A stretch of 64,000 nucleotides of DNA. Source: Rugalucina vietnamica. Taxonomy: Eukaryota; Mollusca; Bivalvia; Lucinida; Lucinidae. This document shows positions 24,071-36,205 of this stretch, one piece after another (position 1 is the first letter of the stretch; every line of letters begins with the position of its first letter). The DNA lies in the NCBI GenBank assembly GCA_964017185.1, contig OZ024876.1:32339778-32403777 (forward strand). The letters run 5' to 3'. The notes under the pieces are model-generated. The model saw only the letters and a program-made list of their open reading frames with translations. It was not told the DNA's origin and made no database searches. Position numbers and translations under genes: made by a program.

Positions 24071-25151
24071 GCCATTTCTTATTTCTTACTTCTTACTTCT
24101 TACTTCCGTGTTTGTATGTTGACATAGATGCTTGAGCCTATGTATGTGTACACTTGCGCAAAAACCATACCGCCGTCCGTTCGTCCGTCAATCCGTCCGT
24201 CTGTCTGTCTGTGCACATGTGTGTACACATGCATACAAGCCAAAGCAAATACCAAAGTGAGGGTGAAAACAGTGCAATTTTAACGTGACTTAACATATGA
24301 CCCCCACCTAGTTGATGGCTATTTTTGAAGCACAGTTTTTGCCCCTTGTTTAAAAGTGTGATCGAATAGCATATCTATGAAATGGGATCCATAACATTTT
24401 GTTAATTCTTATTAGCTTTATGGGAAATTGATTAATGGCATCATTGCGTTTCTTATTTTGTCGACGGCTATAAAAAAATAAAGAAAGGAAGAAAGAAAAG
24501 GTATTCAACATAAAAAGTTTAAAAGATCATGGATGGATATGAGTAGTAATGATCTCGTTAAGAGTCAAACAGTTTGTATGGTCTATTACTTTCTAAACTA
24601 GCGAAAAACATGGCTTTGTCCGTCAGTGAATTGGACCTAATCAATTTTAGAGAGCCAAAATTCGTCTACTTACATATAAAACTGACAGAAAATGAGAACT
24701 CAATTTGTTTGTGTGGCAGGAATCAATTTGGTTTGCTGTGTACATGGTATCGAGCAAAGTAATCTGCTCGTCAAATTGCAGAATTTGGTTTTATCCGTTA
24801 TGAAACAACTTCCCACGTTTTTATAATACCACAGCAGTATGTAATGAATTTCAATGTCATGATAAGCATTTAATATTTAAACTATTGAAGGAAATAAAGC
24901 TTATGTGTGTAGGTAGCAGCGTATTTTAAGTAAAATTTTGAAGTGTTTGAAACACTGGTCAGGTGAAATGCCACAAAATACGGCTCTAATTCTTCCAAAT
25001 ACGGTTGTCCATGGACTGCACTAGGTGGCATAAATATCAACATTCGTATCTTGAAGTTATTTGAAAAGAAAACAAAACTGATGACGTCATTTGTTTACAT
25101 TTTGGTGTATATGGAAACATTTGCGGTCACATGATTCCCAGCAGTGATATT

Positions 25152-25647
25152 AATAAGAAAAGTTAATGAGCCAGTAATGAAGTATAAAAGGGCATTATGT
25201 GAATAATATTTTACTATTTACAAATTTTACAGAATTATAAATTACTGTTTTGTGTTCATATGCTTAAAATATAATACAATTAAAGCAATTTTGAAACAGT
25301 TGGTCACTCAGGCTGCTTACTTACAATACTTTTTATACACATTGTAGTGAGTGTACCTAGGTTTAAGACAGCACCTGAAACAGTTGCGTTTTGGTGCATG
25401 TGAATAATATTTTTATATTGATTTATCTAGGTATTTACAACTCTTTTATAAGAAAACAAACAGCTTTATAGAACACAATAAATAATAAACAAAAATCACA
25501 TTTGCATTATAAAACACTAATTAAAACAAACACTGGGTTACAGGATAAAAACTACACATGCGTTCATTGTGTACAATACTGGTTCATTGGCTAGACAATT
25601 GTGTGATTTTTAGGTTTGTTTTTAATCATTATGTATTGTGTTTGAGT
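25152..25647. other. Intergenic; no supported gene
   Basis: AT-rich sequence right of the 3.9-kb TIR element. Nothing recognisable was found. Confidence 0.4.
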
Positions 25648-26132
25648 GTGTAAATTATAAGTTGTAGCTACTAACGTATATAACATGTATGCGCATATAT
25701 ATCATTGTAAACGACATCTAGGCAGCAAGCCTGAGGGTCACAATCAAATGTCTCGCCCGCAGAAGGGACTTTTGCAGACATATTCTATCTTGAAATACAT
25801 AAGTATGTAAATTATAACTTATAGCTAGTAGAGCACAGAAGGGGGTGTGAATTATAACTTATAGCTAGTAGCGTTTATAACATGTGTGTGCATATATATC
25901 ATGGTAAACAACTTCTAGGAAGCAAGCCTGAGGGTCACAGTCAAATGCCCCGCCCACAGAAGGGACTTTTGCAGACATATTCTATCTTGAAATACATAAG
26001 TATGTGAATTATAATTTATAGCTTGTAGCGCATATAACATGTATGTGCATATATATGAAGATAAATGACATCTAGGTAGCTATCTGAGGGTCACAGTCAA
26101 ATGCCCCGTCCACAGAAGGGACTTTTGCACCC
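25648..26132. repeat. ~157-bp tandem repeat, three copies
   Basis: 'gtgaattataacttatagct' variants start near 25648, 25847 and 26004. Each is followed by 'cgtatataacatgtatg', 'atctaggcagcaagcctgag' and 'cagaagggacttttgcagac'. A 42-bp partial duplication precedes copy two. Confidence 0.8.
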
Positions 26133-26290
26133 CAAAGAAAACTTGGGATGAAGTATTGCAAGATGGCAGAAAAAAACTTGGAATGGATTTAGCTACCCTC
26201 AAACCGGCCTGAACAGCATTTGCGAGGAAGACTTGGCAGAAAGTTCAACCCTCAGTATAGGAAAATGGACTATATACTGGATTTAATGAT
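26133..26290 (+). mobile_element. LINE C-terminal fragment, plus arm of a tail-to-tail pair
   Basis: Translates as PKKTWDEVLQDGRKKLGMDL and on into decayed sequence. RPKKTWDE-type motifs are typical of the end of LINE ORF2, after the RT domain. The copy at 26558-26760 encodes the same peptide in the opposite orientation. Confidence 0.6.
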
Positions 26291-26557
26291 GTTATGATGA
26301 TGAATTAGATTTTTGTTTTCAGGCCTTTCTAATCATATTCAGGTTAGATGTATCAATTTTCTGCAAATAAATTGTGTAGGTGTAGAGAAAAAAGTGTCTG
26401 TCTATACACAAGTAGGGCACAAGCAGGACACAGTGGTGACATCACTGTTAGATGTGACAGAAATTTGATACATCTTACATGAATATGGTTAGAAAAGGTT
26501 TGAAAACATGAGTCTAATTTTATCATCATACTATCATTATATCTAGTTTATAGTCCG
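26291..26557. repeat. Inverted repeat joining the two LINE ends
   Basis: 'aggcctttctaatcatattc' and 'agatgtatcaattttctg' (26323-26362) reappear inverted as 'cagaaatttgatacatctta' and 'gaatatggttagaaaagg' (26458-26500). This extends the palindrome of the flanking LINE fragments. Confidence 0.6.
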
Positions 26558-26760
26558 TTTTCCTCATCTGAGGGTTAACAAGTCTTCCCCGCAAATGTCC
26601 CCGTCCCAGACCGGTTTTCAGGGTGGTTAAATCAATTCCAAGTTTCTTTCTGCCATCTCGAAATAATTCATCCCAAGTTTTCTTTGGCCTGCATTGTCTC
26701 TTCTGCGCAGTTTACGTACTTGGGCAATCTTTCCATCGCTACACACGACATACCCAAACC
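26558..26760 (-). mobile_element. LINE C-terminal fragment, minus arm
   Basis: Minus-strand translation gives RMRWFGYVVCSDGKIAQVRK (one frameshift needed), then PKKTWDELFRDGRKKLGIDL and GRGHLRGRLVNPQMRKTDY. The R-x-RWFGHV and PKKTWDE blocks are standard LINE ORF2 C-terminal landmarks. The fragment is broken by frameshifts. Confidence 0.7.
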
Positions 26761-26763
26761 ATC

Positions 26764-27223
26764 TCATTCTGTTAGTGCCAAGTACTTGAGTTGAAAGCTT
26801 TGAGAGAAATAGCTAGCTTCATCATTTTGTTTGACATTACAAATCAAATGGACCATTGCTTGCCCTGGCATTGAATATGGTTCAGAGTAGTCACAGGCAT
26901 TGTCCAAGTGTCTGAAGCATGAAGCACGACACTTCTCACGCAGGTTGACTACACCCGCTATCGGGTTAAAGTAGTTCACAGCCACCACCATAAACCATAT
27001 CCCTAAATAGCAAAATTATGTGACATGTTCCACCTTATTTGACATATTGGTCCTCGACGCCAATCAAGTCGACATAACTTCTATAGCTGCTTCTTGATGG
27101 GTGTTCTCCCTCTGTTTCTTTTCATCACCAAACTCCACGTTCCATCCATAGGACTAGCTAAGCCCAAGCATGAAGCACAGTTGAAATCAGGGCAAGGACA
27201 CATTGTGCCCTTCATACCATTAC
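26764..27223. other. No supported gene
   Basis: An ORF at 26764-26991 (minus, 75 codons) lies directly upstream of the LINE fragment and may be more of its decayed ORF2. The rest up to the palindrome at 27224 is unassigned. Confidence 0.35.
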
Positions 27224-30200
27224 ATTTACCCCGGGAGCTAATTTGACCTACCTTGCACCCCCCACAGGACAATTTTTCATGGGTGCCAAATCGTTCATTG
27301 GAACCCAAGAAATGCAAAGAATTTTTGTCCTCAAAGATAAACTCAATTGCACTGTGAAAAAATGCATGGTTTCCATGGCAACCGTTAAAGCGATTCTTGA
27401 GCATGGGGGTGTACATAGAAAATTGACCATATCTCCAATGTTACTTATCCTAGACCACTGAAATTGGTCTCATTTTAAAGCTTAGACATAGCCCTTTTAT
27501 CCTATAATGAGTAATGCAAATTTTCGAATTGGTATATACATGAATTTTAATGAAAACTTCAAAAAATGACATAAAAAGCGTTAAAAATCCATAATAAACT
27601 AATTTCAGGCACAAACTGTCATTCTGACACTTTGTTATTGAACCAGTAATATTATATGACACATTTATTGGGCCTATATGAAAATTATCTCATTTGCATA
27701 TTCATGAATATTAATAAAAATGTCAAAAAATGAGGAAAAACAAGGGGAAAAACTATATCCATTGCAAGGATTTGGATAGGTTATAAGGTCAATCTTGCAT
27801 CCATTTAACCAATTCCCATGGCTGCCAGTTTGGTCAGAGTGACCACCTAAATGGCATAAAATATTGTCCTCAATGATGAACACAACTGCATGATGTAAAA
27901 TGACATTGTCTTCACCCACCCCTCCTGTGATTCTAAAGAATAGGAGGTACTTACAAAAATACTCACACCCCACCAATAGCATGCTCTATGATACTATAAC
28001 TGGTCTGATAATGATGCATGAACCTAACAATTTAACCTTGATACCTTATATTTATATCATAGCATTTGCTTATTCATGAAAATTAATAAAAAAAAAAATC
28101 TAAATTGGAGAAAAATCGTGGAAAAAATAGGGGTATACATGCAAAATCGCTTGTACAAGAGCTATTAATAAACCCAGAATACTGAAAGAGGTTTCAAATG
28201 AAGGCTATTCCAATGTACTATGACCCTGAAGTATGATATAAGAATAATCTGAATTTCAATTTCATGAATTTTAATGAAAACTTAAGAAAATTGAGAGAAA
28301 AAGTTAAAAACTAATATGGGTAAACCTACAAAATGACTTGCATCTTAGCAATAAAAAGCCCTATAGTGCTGAAAATGGTATCAAATGGTGGCTATGGCAA
28401 TATCATACCATCCTGTACTACAGTATTTAAGTCATTTGATTTTTTGTTTGAAGAATATTAACAAAACCTTTTGAATTTAGTGAAAAATACAGAAAAATAA
28501 CGGGGGTATACGTAGAAAAACGAACATATCTTGGCTACTGAAAGACCTAGAGAGCTATATTTGGTATCAAATGATTACTAGAACAATGTTCTATAACCAT
28601 ATAATCAGCAATATAAAACATCAACTATTGTTGGTGTATGTATATTAAAGAGATTGTCACAAATAAGAGAAAAATCGATGAAAAAAGAAGGGGTACACCA
28701 ACAAAATTGCTTATATCTCAACTGCCAATATTCTTAGAGTGCTGAAAATGGTACCAATAGATAGCTAGGAGAATGCACTACTGCCATGTGGTCTGATAGT
28801 TTATCAAAATGTTATAAATTTTTCTGAATGTTACATAAAGTTTTGAAAATTTGTGAAAATAACAGAAAATTGAAGGCTGTGCTTAAACAAAATTTATCAA
28901 ATCTTGCTTGCCGCCAGCGAAGATGATTTATATATCTGAGTACCTGGCAATAATACATTGTCCTAGCTATAAATTGATGCCATTTTGAGTTCTCTATGGC
29001 TATTGGTAAATGAGATATTAGCGATTTGGTTGGTGTACCCTGTCATTTTTCATTGATTTTTCTCTTATTTATGACGATCTCATTAACATCCATACAACAA
29101 CAATAGTTGATGTTATATATTGCTGATTACATGGTCATAGAACATTGTCCTAGCAATCATTTGATACAAATTATAGCTCTCTAGGGCTTTCAGTAGCCAA
29201 GATATGTGCGTTTTTCTATGTATACCCCCATTATTTTCTGTATTTTTTCACTAAATTCAAAAGGTTTTGTTCATATTCTTCAAACAAAATATCAAATAAC
29301 TTAAATATTGTAGTACAGGGAGGTATAATATTGTCATTGCAACCATTTGATACCATTTTTAGCACTATAGGGCTTTTGACTGCTGAGATGCAAGTCATTT
29401 TGTAGGTTTACCCATTTAAGTTTTTAACTTTTTCCCTTAAATTTCTTAAGTTTTCATGAAAATTCATGAAACTGAAAATCAGATTATTCTTAAATCATAC
29501 TTCAGGGTACATTCATTTGAAACATCTTTCAGCATCTTGGGTTTATTAATAGCTCTGGTACAAGCGATTTTGTATGTATACCCCCTATTTTTTCCACGAT
29601 ATTTCTCCATTTTTTAATGTTTTTTATTACTATTCATAAATAAGCAAATTCAATGATTAAAATATAAGGTTTCAAGGTAAATTGTTAGGTTCATGCATCA
29701 CTATCAGACCAATTATAGTATCCTAGAGTATGCTATTGGTGTGATGTATTTTTGTAGGTACTCCCTATTCTTTAGAATCGCACTAGGGGTGGGTGTGAAG
29801 ACTATGTAATTTTACATCATGCAAACATGTTTATCATTGAGGACAATATTTTATGGCATTAAGGTGGTCCCTCTGACCACACTGGCAGCCTTCAGAATTT
29901 GTCCCAGGGATGAAAGATAGACCTTATAACCTATCCAATACCTTGCAATGGATATAGTTTTTCCCTCGTTTTTCCTCAATTTCTATCAATTTCATTAATA
30001 TTCATGAATATGCAAATGAGATAATGTTCATATAGGCCCAGGTCATCAATAAGTTTCCTATATGATATTACTGGTTCAATAACAAAGTGTCAGAATGACA
30101 GTTTGGGTCTGAAATTAGTTTATTTATGGATTTTTAATGATTTTTCTGTCATTTTTAATGTTTTCATTAAAATTCATGTATATACCAATTCAGAAATTTG

Positions 30201-30498
30201 CATTACTCATTATAGGATAAAAGGGCTATGTCTAAGCTTTCAAATGAGACCAATTTCAGTGGTCTAGGATAAGTAACATTGGAGATATGGTCAATTTTCT
30301 ATGACCAGCCCCATGCTCAAGAATCATGTTAATGGTTGCCATGGAAACCATGCATTTTTTCATAGTGCAATTGAGTTTATCTTTGAGGACAAAAATTCTT
30401 TGCATTTCTGGGGTCCCAATGAACGATTTGGCACCCATGAAAAATTGTCCTGGGGGGGGGGGGGTGCAAGGTAGGTCAAATTAGCTCCCGGGGTAATT
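27224..30498. repeat. 3.3-kb palindrome (foldback-like), ~1.57-kb arms
   Basis: The left arm (27224-~28796) is repeated inverted in the right arm (~28932-30498), with about 135 bp between. Outer ends are ACCCCGGGAGCTAATTTGAC and its inverse. Inner landmarks match throughout: 'gttgccatggaaaccatgca', 'gtttatctttgaggacaaaa' and 'tagctagga.aatgca'. The arms are diverged by substitutions and small indels but collinear. ORFs in the arms (27081-27416, 27243-27461, 30256-30438 and others) are mirror translations. No protein family is recognised. Confidence 0.85.
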
Positions 30499-30539
30499 TA
30501 TTGTGTATCCAATGCACGCAACTACTACAAAAATGGCAC

Positions 30540-31860
30540 TGATACTTACGCCTGTCTGACAGACAGCATTTCAAGTGACCATAAATCCATACAATAACTG
30601 TAAATTACAGAGGGGGTCATGGACATTTATGGTGATTTCACTCTCCTTACACAAGATAAGCGCAAAAATAACAATCTCATTTATACTAGGGTCCCGTTTT
30701 ACGAAAACGGTGAATTACCATTTATAAGGGAAAGTATCTGTATGGATAAAAGATGGCCACCATTTTGATTTTAAATAGTGTTAATTGCAAAAAAAAAAAA
30801 AATAAAAGAGATAATCATTAAATATAATTACCTGACATATTCATATCAAATTCATACAAAAATTAATGCAACTAAAATCATTATTTTCATCAGACGGCTC
30901 CATATAAAGTGCATTTTGCACATTAAAGGCTGATGTTATTGCTTTATATTTGGCAAGTATGTCATGACCAATGATAAATACAAGAAAACTATGTGAATAT
31001 TTATATTCTATATGTTCATTTACACAGTGAAATGTAAGATGAAAAACTGTCATTCAAGTCTTCAGTGGCGTCAATTTTGAAAATGGTCGCCACTTTGTCC
31101 GCAATCATCAATATTAAGTAAACATTTAGATTCAGTGGGTTCTTAATCATTGACATTGACACCAAAACATAACAAATCAGTCAATGTAGTGAAGTTTTTT
31201 TTAAACAGGAATAATTTCACTCTCGTTACACAAGATAAGGCGCAAAAAAACAATCTCATTTATACAACGGTCCCATTTTACAATCAAAATGGTGAATTGT
31301 CAGTTGATTTTAATGGTGTAAATTACTAAACACATAAAATGCAATGAGATAATCATTAAATACTATCACCTGACATATTCATATCAACTTCATACAAAAT
31401 TAAGGGCAACTAAAATCATTATATTTTATCAGACGGCTACATATAAACGGCATTTTGCTCATTAAATGCTGACGTTTTTGCTTTACATTTGACAAATATG
31501 TCATGGCAAATGATAAATATTAGAAAACTGTGTGTATATTCATATTCTATTGGTTCATTTACATACATTTAGACACCAAAAGCATCAAAATCGGTCAATG
31601 CAGTGAAATGTAAGATAAAAAACTGTAATTCAAGCCTTCAGTGGCGGCCATTTTGAAAATGGCCGCCATTTTGTCCGCCATTTTGAATATTAAGTAGAAA
31701 TTTAGATTCAATTGGTTCTTAGCCATGGACATTGACTCCAAAAACCTGAAAATCAGTCAAAGCAGTGAAGTTTTAGATAGCAAACTATGATCTGTAGTCT
31801 TTCAGGGCGGCCAGTTTGAAAATGGCGGCCATTTTGTCCGCCATTTTGAATTTTTGGCTT
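30540..31860. repeat. ~560-bp tandem units ending in GGCCGCCATTTTG blocks
   Basis: 'acaagataag.cgcaaaaa.aacaatctcatttatac' occurs at about 30652 and 31225. Both copies continue with 'tcagacggct', 'atgtcatg.c', 'cttcagtggcg.c' and 'attttgtccgc'. Part of a third unit closes with 'ggcggccattttgtccgcca' near 31825. Non-coding. Confidence 0.7.
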
Positions 31861-32007
31861 TCAAAACAGTTGGGCATTCTGAGCCTACATGCCAAATTTC
31901 ATGCTTGTTTCACTAAATGCACGACTTTTATTGAAAATTGACTTAATCTGCCTAGCTAACACTTGAATATCATCAAGTAGTAGTCCGCTGTTTATATTAG
32001 CGGGTAC

Positions 32008-32197
32008 CTATCCAAAATATACAAACGTCACGCACGTGATGACTAGCACTAGTCCATTGTAGAGATGGTCGATTATAAATGCTACCAGTGCCCTCTGACT
32101 GAACATGCAGTGTGGTACATCGACCAGCATACAGATCCCGTGCAGAGCTAGACCAACCTTTACTGCTTTATCCAACGTCTTTATATCCAGGTAGGGA
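32008..32197 (-). pseudogene. DUF1761-family membrane protein, exon 2
   Basis: Encodes residues 73-135, from PYLDIKTLDKAVKVGLALHG through the conserved D-x-PH-x-MF-x-QRA segment to NGLVLVITCVTFVYFG and stop TAG at 32008-32010. The acceptor TTTCAG at 32198-32203 follows a pyrimidine-rich tract. One base completes the phase-2 codon left by exon 1 (CTT GG|T CCC), which is strong evidence that the two exons belong together. It holds the third and fourth predicted membrane helices (about residues 84-100 and 120-135). No frameshift or stop is seen in this exon. Confidence 0.65.
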
Positions 32198-33483
32198 CTG
32201 AAACCATGAGAGAATGTACGAGGGTGGGTCAGGAAGTTCTGTCATAGGTGTTATATTACGATAAATAGACATGATAGGTTGCTGAATTATACATTGTTAC
32301 GTAGAAAGGGCAAAATTTCTCTCTTAAAATGATACCAAACCCATGCCCCAAAGAAATAAATAGTTTGAATTATCCGTCTTGAAAGACAGGTGGGGTAAAA
32401 CCACAGGCATGTTTTCTTGAAATTGTGAACCTTGCATTGTGTCTTTCATGTGTTGTATATTTATAACTACTGGTCATATTTTATTCAAATTTTCAGTGAT
32501 AAATTCTGTTATATTTAAAAAAGTAATCCGGCATAAATGAACGTCACAAGTGTGCTACTGACTGTAAAATGAAGCGATAAAGATGACGTCATTGGAATAT
32601 GTAGCCCTGTAGCTGTTCAATACCACGGTGTAATTATAATTGCTGGCATTATTATGCTTTCACTTCAGAGCAGACTAAGATGATACAGTTAAATGGTTAA
32701 ATGCATTTAAAGCTTCGAAGTTCATGCATAGATGTTATTTTTTCTTTGAATTTAAACAGCAGTTTTAAAAAATGCCAGGACAGGCCGATTTCAACATTTC
32801 GTTGTGCTATAAAACAATTAAATTAAGTTGAAGAAATCTGAGTTTTGCAGGATATGATCACTCATATTCGAAGAATATATAGCACTTATGTCTTTTTTAC
32901 GAAATCATTTTACTATATATTTTTGCATTGCTTTCTTTAAACCATTCCAGTGTCAGGGAGTCACTACTTTAAAAGTGATTTATTACATCTCATTCACGAA
33001 GAGCCACAAACAATTTTTATCACAGGTAATAGCTAGAGAAATAGTTTGCAATGACAGATACCGAGAAATATATGGAGTGACAGAACTTTTTGACCGATCC
33101 TCGTACAAGTGTTTTGTTAAAAAGCCTAAACTATTCGCAGCTTAGAAATTATACGACCATATGCGCTCAACGATTCGATTGGGTTGTTTACAGTTTCACC
33201 CGCTCTGATTGCAAACCGTTATTTCAAAGCCATAAAGGGTTTATTTGCCAAATCTAACGGCATGAGCGGATAGCTAGGGTCTTAGAACGGGGGCCATCCC
33301 TGGGGTTTGGGTCATCTAGGGAGAAATGCCATTTACAGTCAGGGAAATGGGGAGAACAAGTAAATATTTCAAAGGAGTTTGGGAGCAAGTACAAACTTCT
33401 GGACTTTTACGGAGCAAGGGACTGGGGTAAAAACATTTTAGGGAGCCGCGGAGAACGGTCATTTCCATCAGGAAAACATATCC

Positions 33484-33610
33484 GTGAAATGTATACCCCC
33501 TTCAAACCCTACTCTTATACTGAAAAACTGGGGTTTGCATGGGTATACCTAATTTTCTTATTTTTGATCCAAAACATACATTGTGGGTACTCGTTAGAAC
33601 CGCCTCGGCG
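33484..33610 (-). mobile_element. Hairpin MITE with TATACCCC module, uninterrupted copy
   Basis: On the minus strand: 'cgaggcggttctaacgagta', 'cccacaatgtatgttttgga', 'tcaaaaataagaaaattagg', then 'tatacccatgcaaacccc' and 'gaagggggtatacat'. This is the order seen at 39813-39960. It lies in the intron of the DUF1761 gene and lacks the insert present at 45509-47448. Confidence 0.65.
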
Positions 33611-33765
33611 AGGCATATGTAAATGTTGGTTTTGTTGGTCATACGGGGGCAAATTGAAAAGTTAGCGTGGCGTGTAAATGGTTTCCCTGGGTTCTTTCAA
33701 GACGACAACGACTATTAGGTAATCTAAATCTATATATAAATAAGCTAATTAACGTAATTCCTTAC

Positions 33766-33983
33766 CCAAGTATAAATTGCACTATCAACACCAGGGCTAG
33801 TTGCGATAGAAGACAGAACAACATTGATATGTGAAATGTCTGAGCCTGTAGCTGGTTAATCTGTTCCTCGGTCTTGCCTCAGAATGTTGCCCTCATCCAG
33901 GGTCGACCCAGTATAGCATTGGAGTACAGTATCGCCCCGACTAGCTGGGCACTGACCATGCCCACCACAGCGCCCCACACCAT
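33766..33983 (-). pseudogene. DUF1761-family membrane protein, exon 1, with in-frame TGA at codon 35
   Basis: ATG at 33983 opens MVWGAVVGMVSAQLVGAILY and SNAILGRPWMRATF, followed by TGA (33879-33881), then GKTEEQINQLQAQTFHISML and on to FILG. The donor is GG|GTAAGG at 33764-33765. The order helix, LYSN-x-(I/V)LG-(R/K)PWM, (G)-x-TEE-x-I, helix is the hallmark of the DUF1761 family of small four-helix membrane proteins of unknown biochemical role. With exon 2 the protein is 135 residues, a normal family length, with a 1568-bp intron. Everything except codon 35 is intact. TGA could come from CGA (Arg) by a CpG transition. Young pseudogene, null allele, base-call error and recoding remain open. 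Confidence 0.65.
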
Positions 33984-34200
33984 AATTACTCAATTACCAG
34001 CCTTGATGACAAAGATAAAGCAATTTAATAATTGACACAGCATTATATTTTACATATGTTGAATTCATTTTTGTACAGAAACAATACAAAAACATGTAAT
34101 CAACAAGAGGATCAGAACGGAAGCCACATATCGAGATAACGGATCTTCTGTTTTACAACAGACAAGAGGCATTAAGAGTGAAAGATTCCAGGTTTTAATA

Positions 34201-34975
34201 AGAGCTGTCGTAGGACAGCGTAGCTCGCCTGACTTGTGCTTTGCCACTAAATCTATCAAAGTCTTAGTCTATGACCAATGACCTTTGACCTCAAGGTCAC
34301 TCAGGTGGGTCCTGATGGTATAGCATACAACTTCAGACCAATATCTACAAACATGCAAAGTATCAACTTTTCAAGACGTACATGTATATACTTATAACCA
34401 AATTTTAACACAAAGTTTCCAAGTCCATGACCTTGACCTCAAGGTCACTCATGGTGGGCAATGATGGTACTGCATAAAACTTCAGACCAATATCTACCAA
34501 CATTCAAAGTATCAACTTGATCCATCAACATGTTCAAGAGATATACATGTAGACTTTAACCAAAAACGTTAACTCAAAATTTCTAAGTCCGTGACCTTGA
34601 CCTCCAGGTCACCCAGGGTGGGTCATGATGGTCCTGCTTAAAACTTCAGACCACTATCTACTCATATGCAAAGTATCAACTTGATCCATAAGCATGTTCA
34701 AGAGATATAGACTTCTGAAAAATTTAACCAAAAACTTTAACACAAAATTTCTAAGTCCGTGACCTTGACCTCAAGGTCATCCAGGGTGGGTCATGATGGT
34801 ACTGCATGAAACTTCAGACCAATATCTACTAACATGCAAAGTATCAACTTGATGCATCCGCATGTTCATGAGATATAGACTTTAACCAAAAACTTTATCA
34901 TTTGAGCAACGCGAACGCTAACGCTAACGCCGACACCGGGGTGATTGCAATAGCTCTTCCTGTACGTTCGTACAC
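34201..34975. mobile_element. Hairpin-ended element with ~155-bp tandem monomers
   Basis: Starts AGAGCTGTCGTAGGACAGCG and ends TAGCTCTTCC followed by the hairpin TGTACG-TT-CGTACA. Inside are four monomers, each with 'gaccttgacctcaaggtca', 'acttcagaccaatatctac' and 'catgcaaagtatcaacttga' (near 34283, 34430, 34590 and 34758). The architecture parallels the Helentron-like elements: related short repeat at both ends, 3' hairpin, tandem core. A GC-rich 'cgaacgctaacgctaacgcc' precedes the end. Non-coding. Confidence 0.65.
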
Positions 34976-35814
34976 ACGGGTGGTAAACTTTGGAACGGCC
35001 TCCAAAAAGAGGTAGTGAATTTCTGTTCCAATCGCACATCCGGGAACTCGCGAGGTAGGTCCAAAGGCTAGAAACGGATAAACAAAGGTAGGTGTCGTTG
35101 GTTTCTTTTGATTTTTTTCTAAGTTTCTAGCGAAAAATGGATAATTATGGCAATGCTTTGTCGTGTAAAGATGACTTCTCGATGCATACGGCCCAAAACT
35201 GCGGTTGAAACCGAAATAATTTCCGCTGGGTCGTTTTTAAAAGGTCGAACACGATGTTGCTTTTTCACAACAGTCTGTCAACAACTGACACCTTTTTGCA
35301 AAATTTGTGGTTTTCCACGAAGAATACAGCCCCGGTACGCTCGCCCTGGGGAAACAAGCACTCTGTATTACATATCCTGTTAAAAATGGCAACGGGGCGG
35401 ATTATTTAAACAAACGATTGAGAAAGTTCCAGTAGAGGTCGTTCCAATACGTTGGAGCTTGTTCCAATTTGAATAAGATCGTTCCCAGTGCTCTCCTGTT
35501 TTATACAATGAAATTAATATCTGTGACATCATACCCAAGGATATCCCTGCCGGGGATCGAACTTGTAGCCTCTCATAGTCCACTTGGAATGATTGAGTAT
35601 TTGATGCAATATCGTTCCAAATTATATGAAATTGTTTGCAGTGTTTCCTTATATAGAAATGAAATTGTTGACTACACCCCTCTTTGGTACTTCTTATTTT
35701 TATTCGTTTTATTTTATTTTACTTCACATCTCACATCGAGATGATGCGTTATGAAAATGATTCATTCATGTTTCTTAAACTCTACGCTTGGATCCCTTGA
35801 ATTGCATTTTTGTA

Positions 35815-36205
35815 TATTTCAGATAGGTGTTTTCAAGGGTAGACGAAAAAAGGGTATCTTCTTGGCCACCAGAAAATGTTATGTTAAAAAACTCGCTTCA
35901 GGCTATTCTCTAACTGTCAAAAGACTAAGTGTAAAGGAACGTCTAAATCACAGAAAGTATGCCATTCTAAGAGTGTAAAAACACTATCACCTTAAAAAGA
36001 AGCAGTCCGTGTTATGGTAACTTACAAGCTATGCCAGAAAAGGCAAGGACCTGGCCATGAAAAACTACAGAGAAAAAGTTCACAGGGACCCTTCACAAGC
36101 AAAATGTCTTAGTTATGCCACAGATTCATAATCTGTTTCACATTTGTCGTCAGACATAAGAGGTGTAGCAGCGAGGCACTCAATATCAGAACTATCGTCA
36201 TACCT
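35815..36205 (+). pseudogene. Decayed transposon ORF between the inverted arms
   Basis: One frame reads IGVFKGRRKKGIFLATRKCY, VKKLASGYSLTVKRLSVKER and LNHRKYAILRV, then stop, KHYHLKKKQSVLW, stop, LTSYARKGKDLAMKNYREKV, HRDPSQAKCLSYATDS, stop, and continues to ELSSYLNES. Three in-frame stops but no frameshift in about 390 bp point to recent coding history. The Lys/Tyr-rich YREKVHRDPS-type block resembles repeated basic segments of large invertebrate transposon proteins (a loose resemblance; no family is claimed). An acceptor-like TATATTTCAG lies at its start. Confidence 0.45.

Larger units (their letters stand above)
21253..25146. mobile_element. 3.9-kb TIR element starting CACTG, 5-bp target duplication
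   Basis: Inverted ends CACTGCTGGGAATCACGTGA (21253) and TCACATGATTCCCAGCAGTG (ending 25146) are flanked by ATATT on both sides (21248-21252 and 25147-25151). Looser inverted similarity continues about 70 bp ('tgtaaacaa', 'atttgt'). CACT-type ends with a short duplication suggest the CMC/EnSpm-Chapaev group, which is inference. No transposase is visible. ORFs at 21427-21690 and 24574-24762 are unassigned, and the middle is filled with nested MITEs. Confidence 0.6.
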
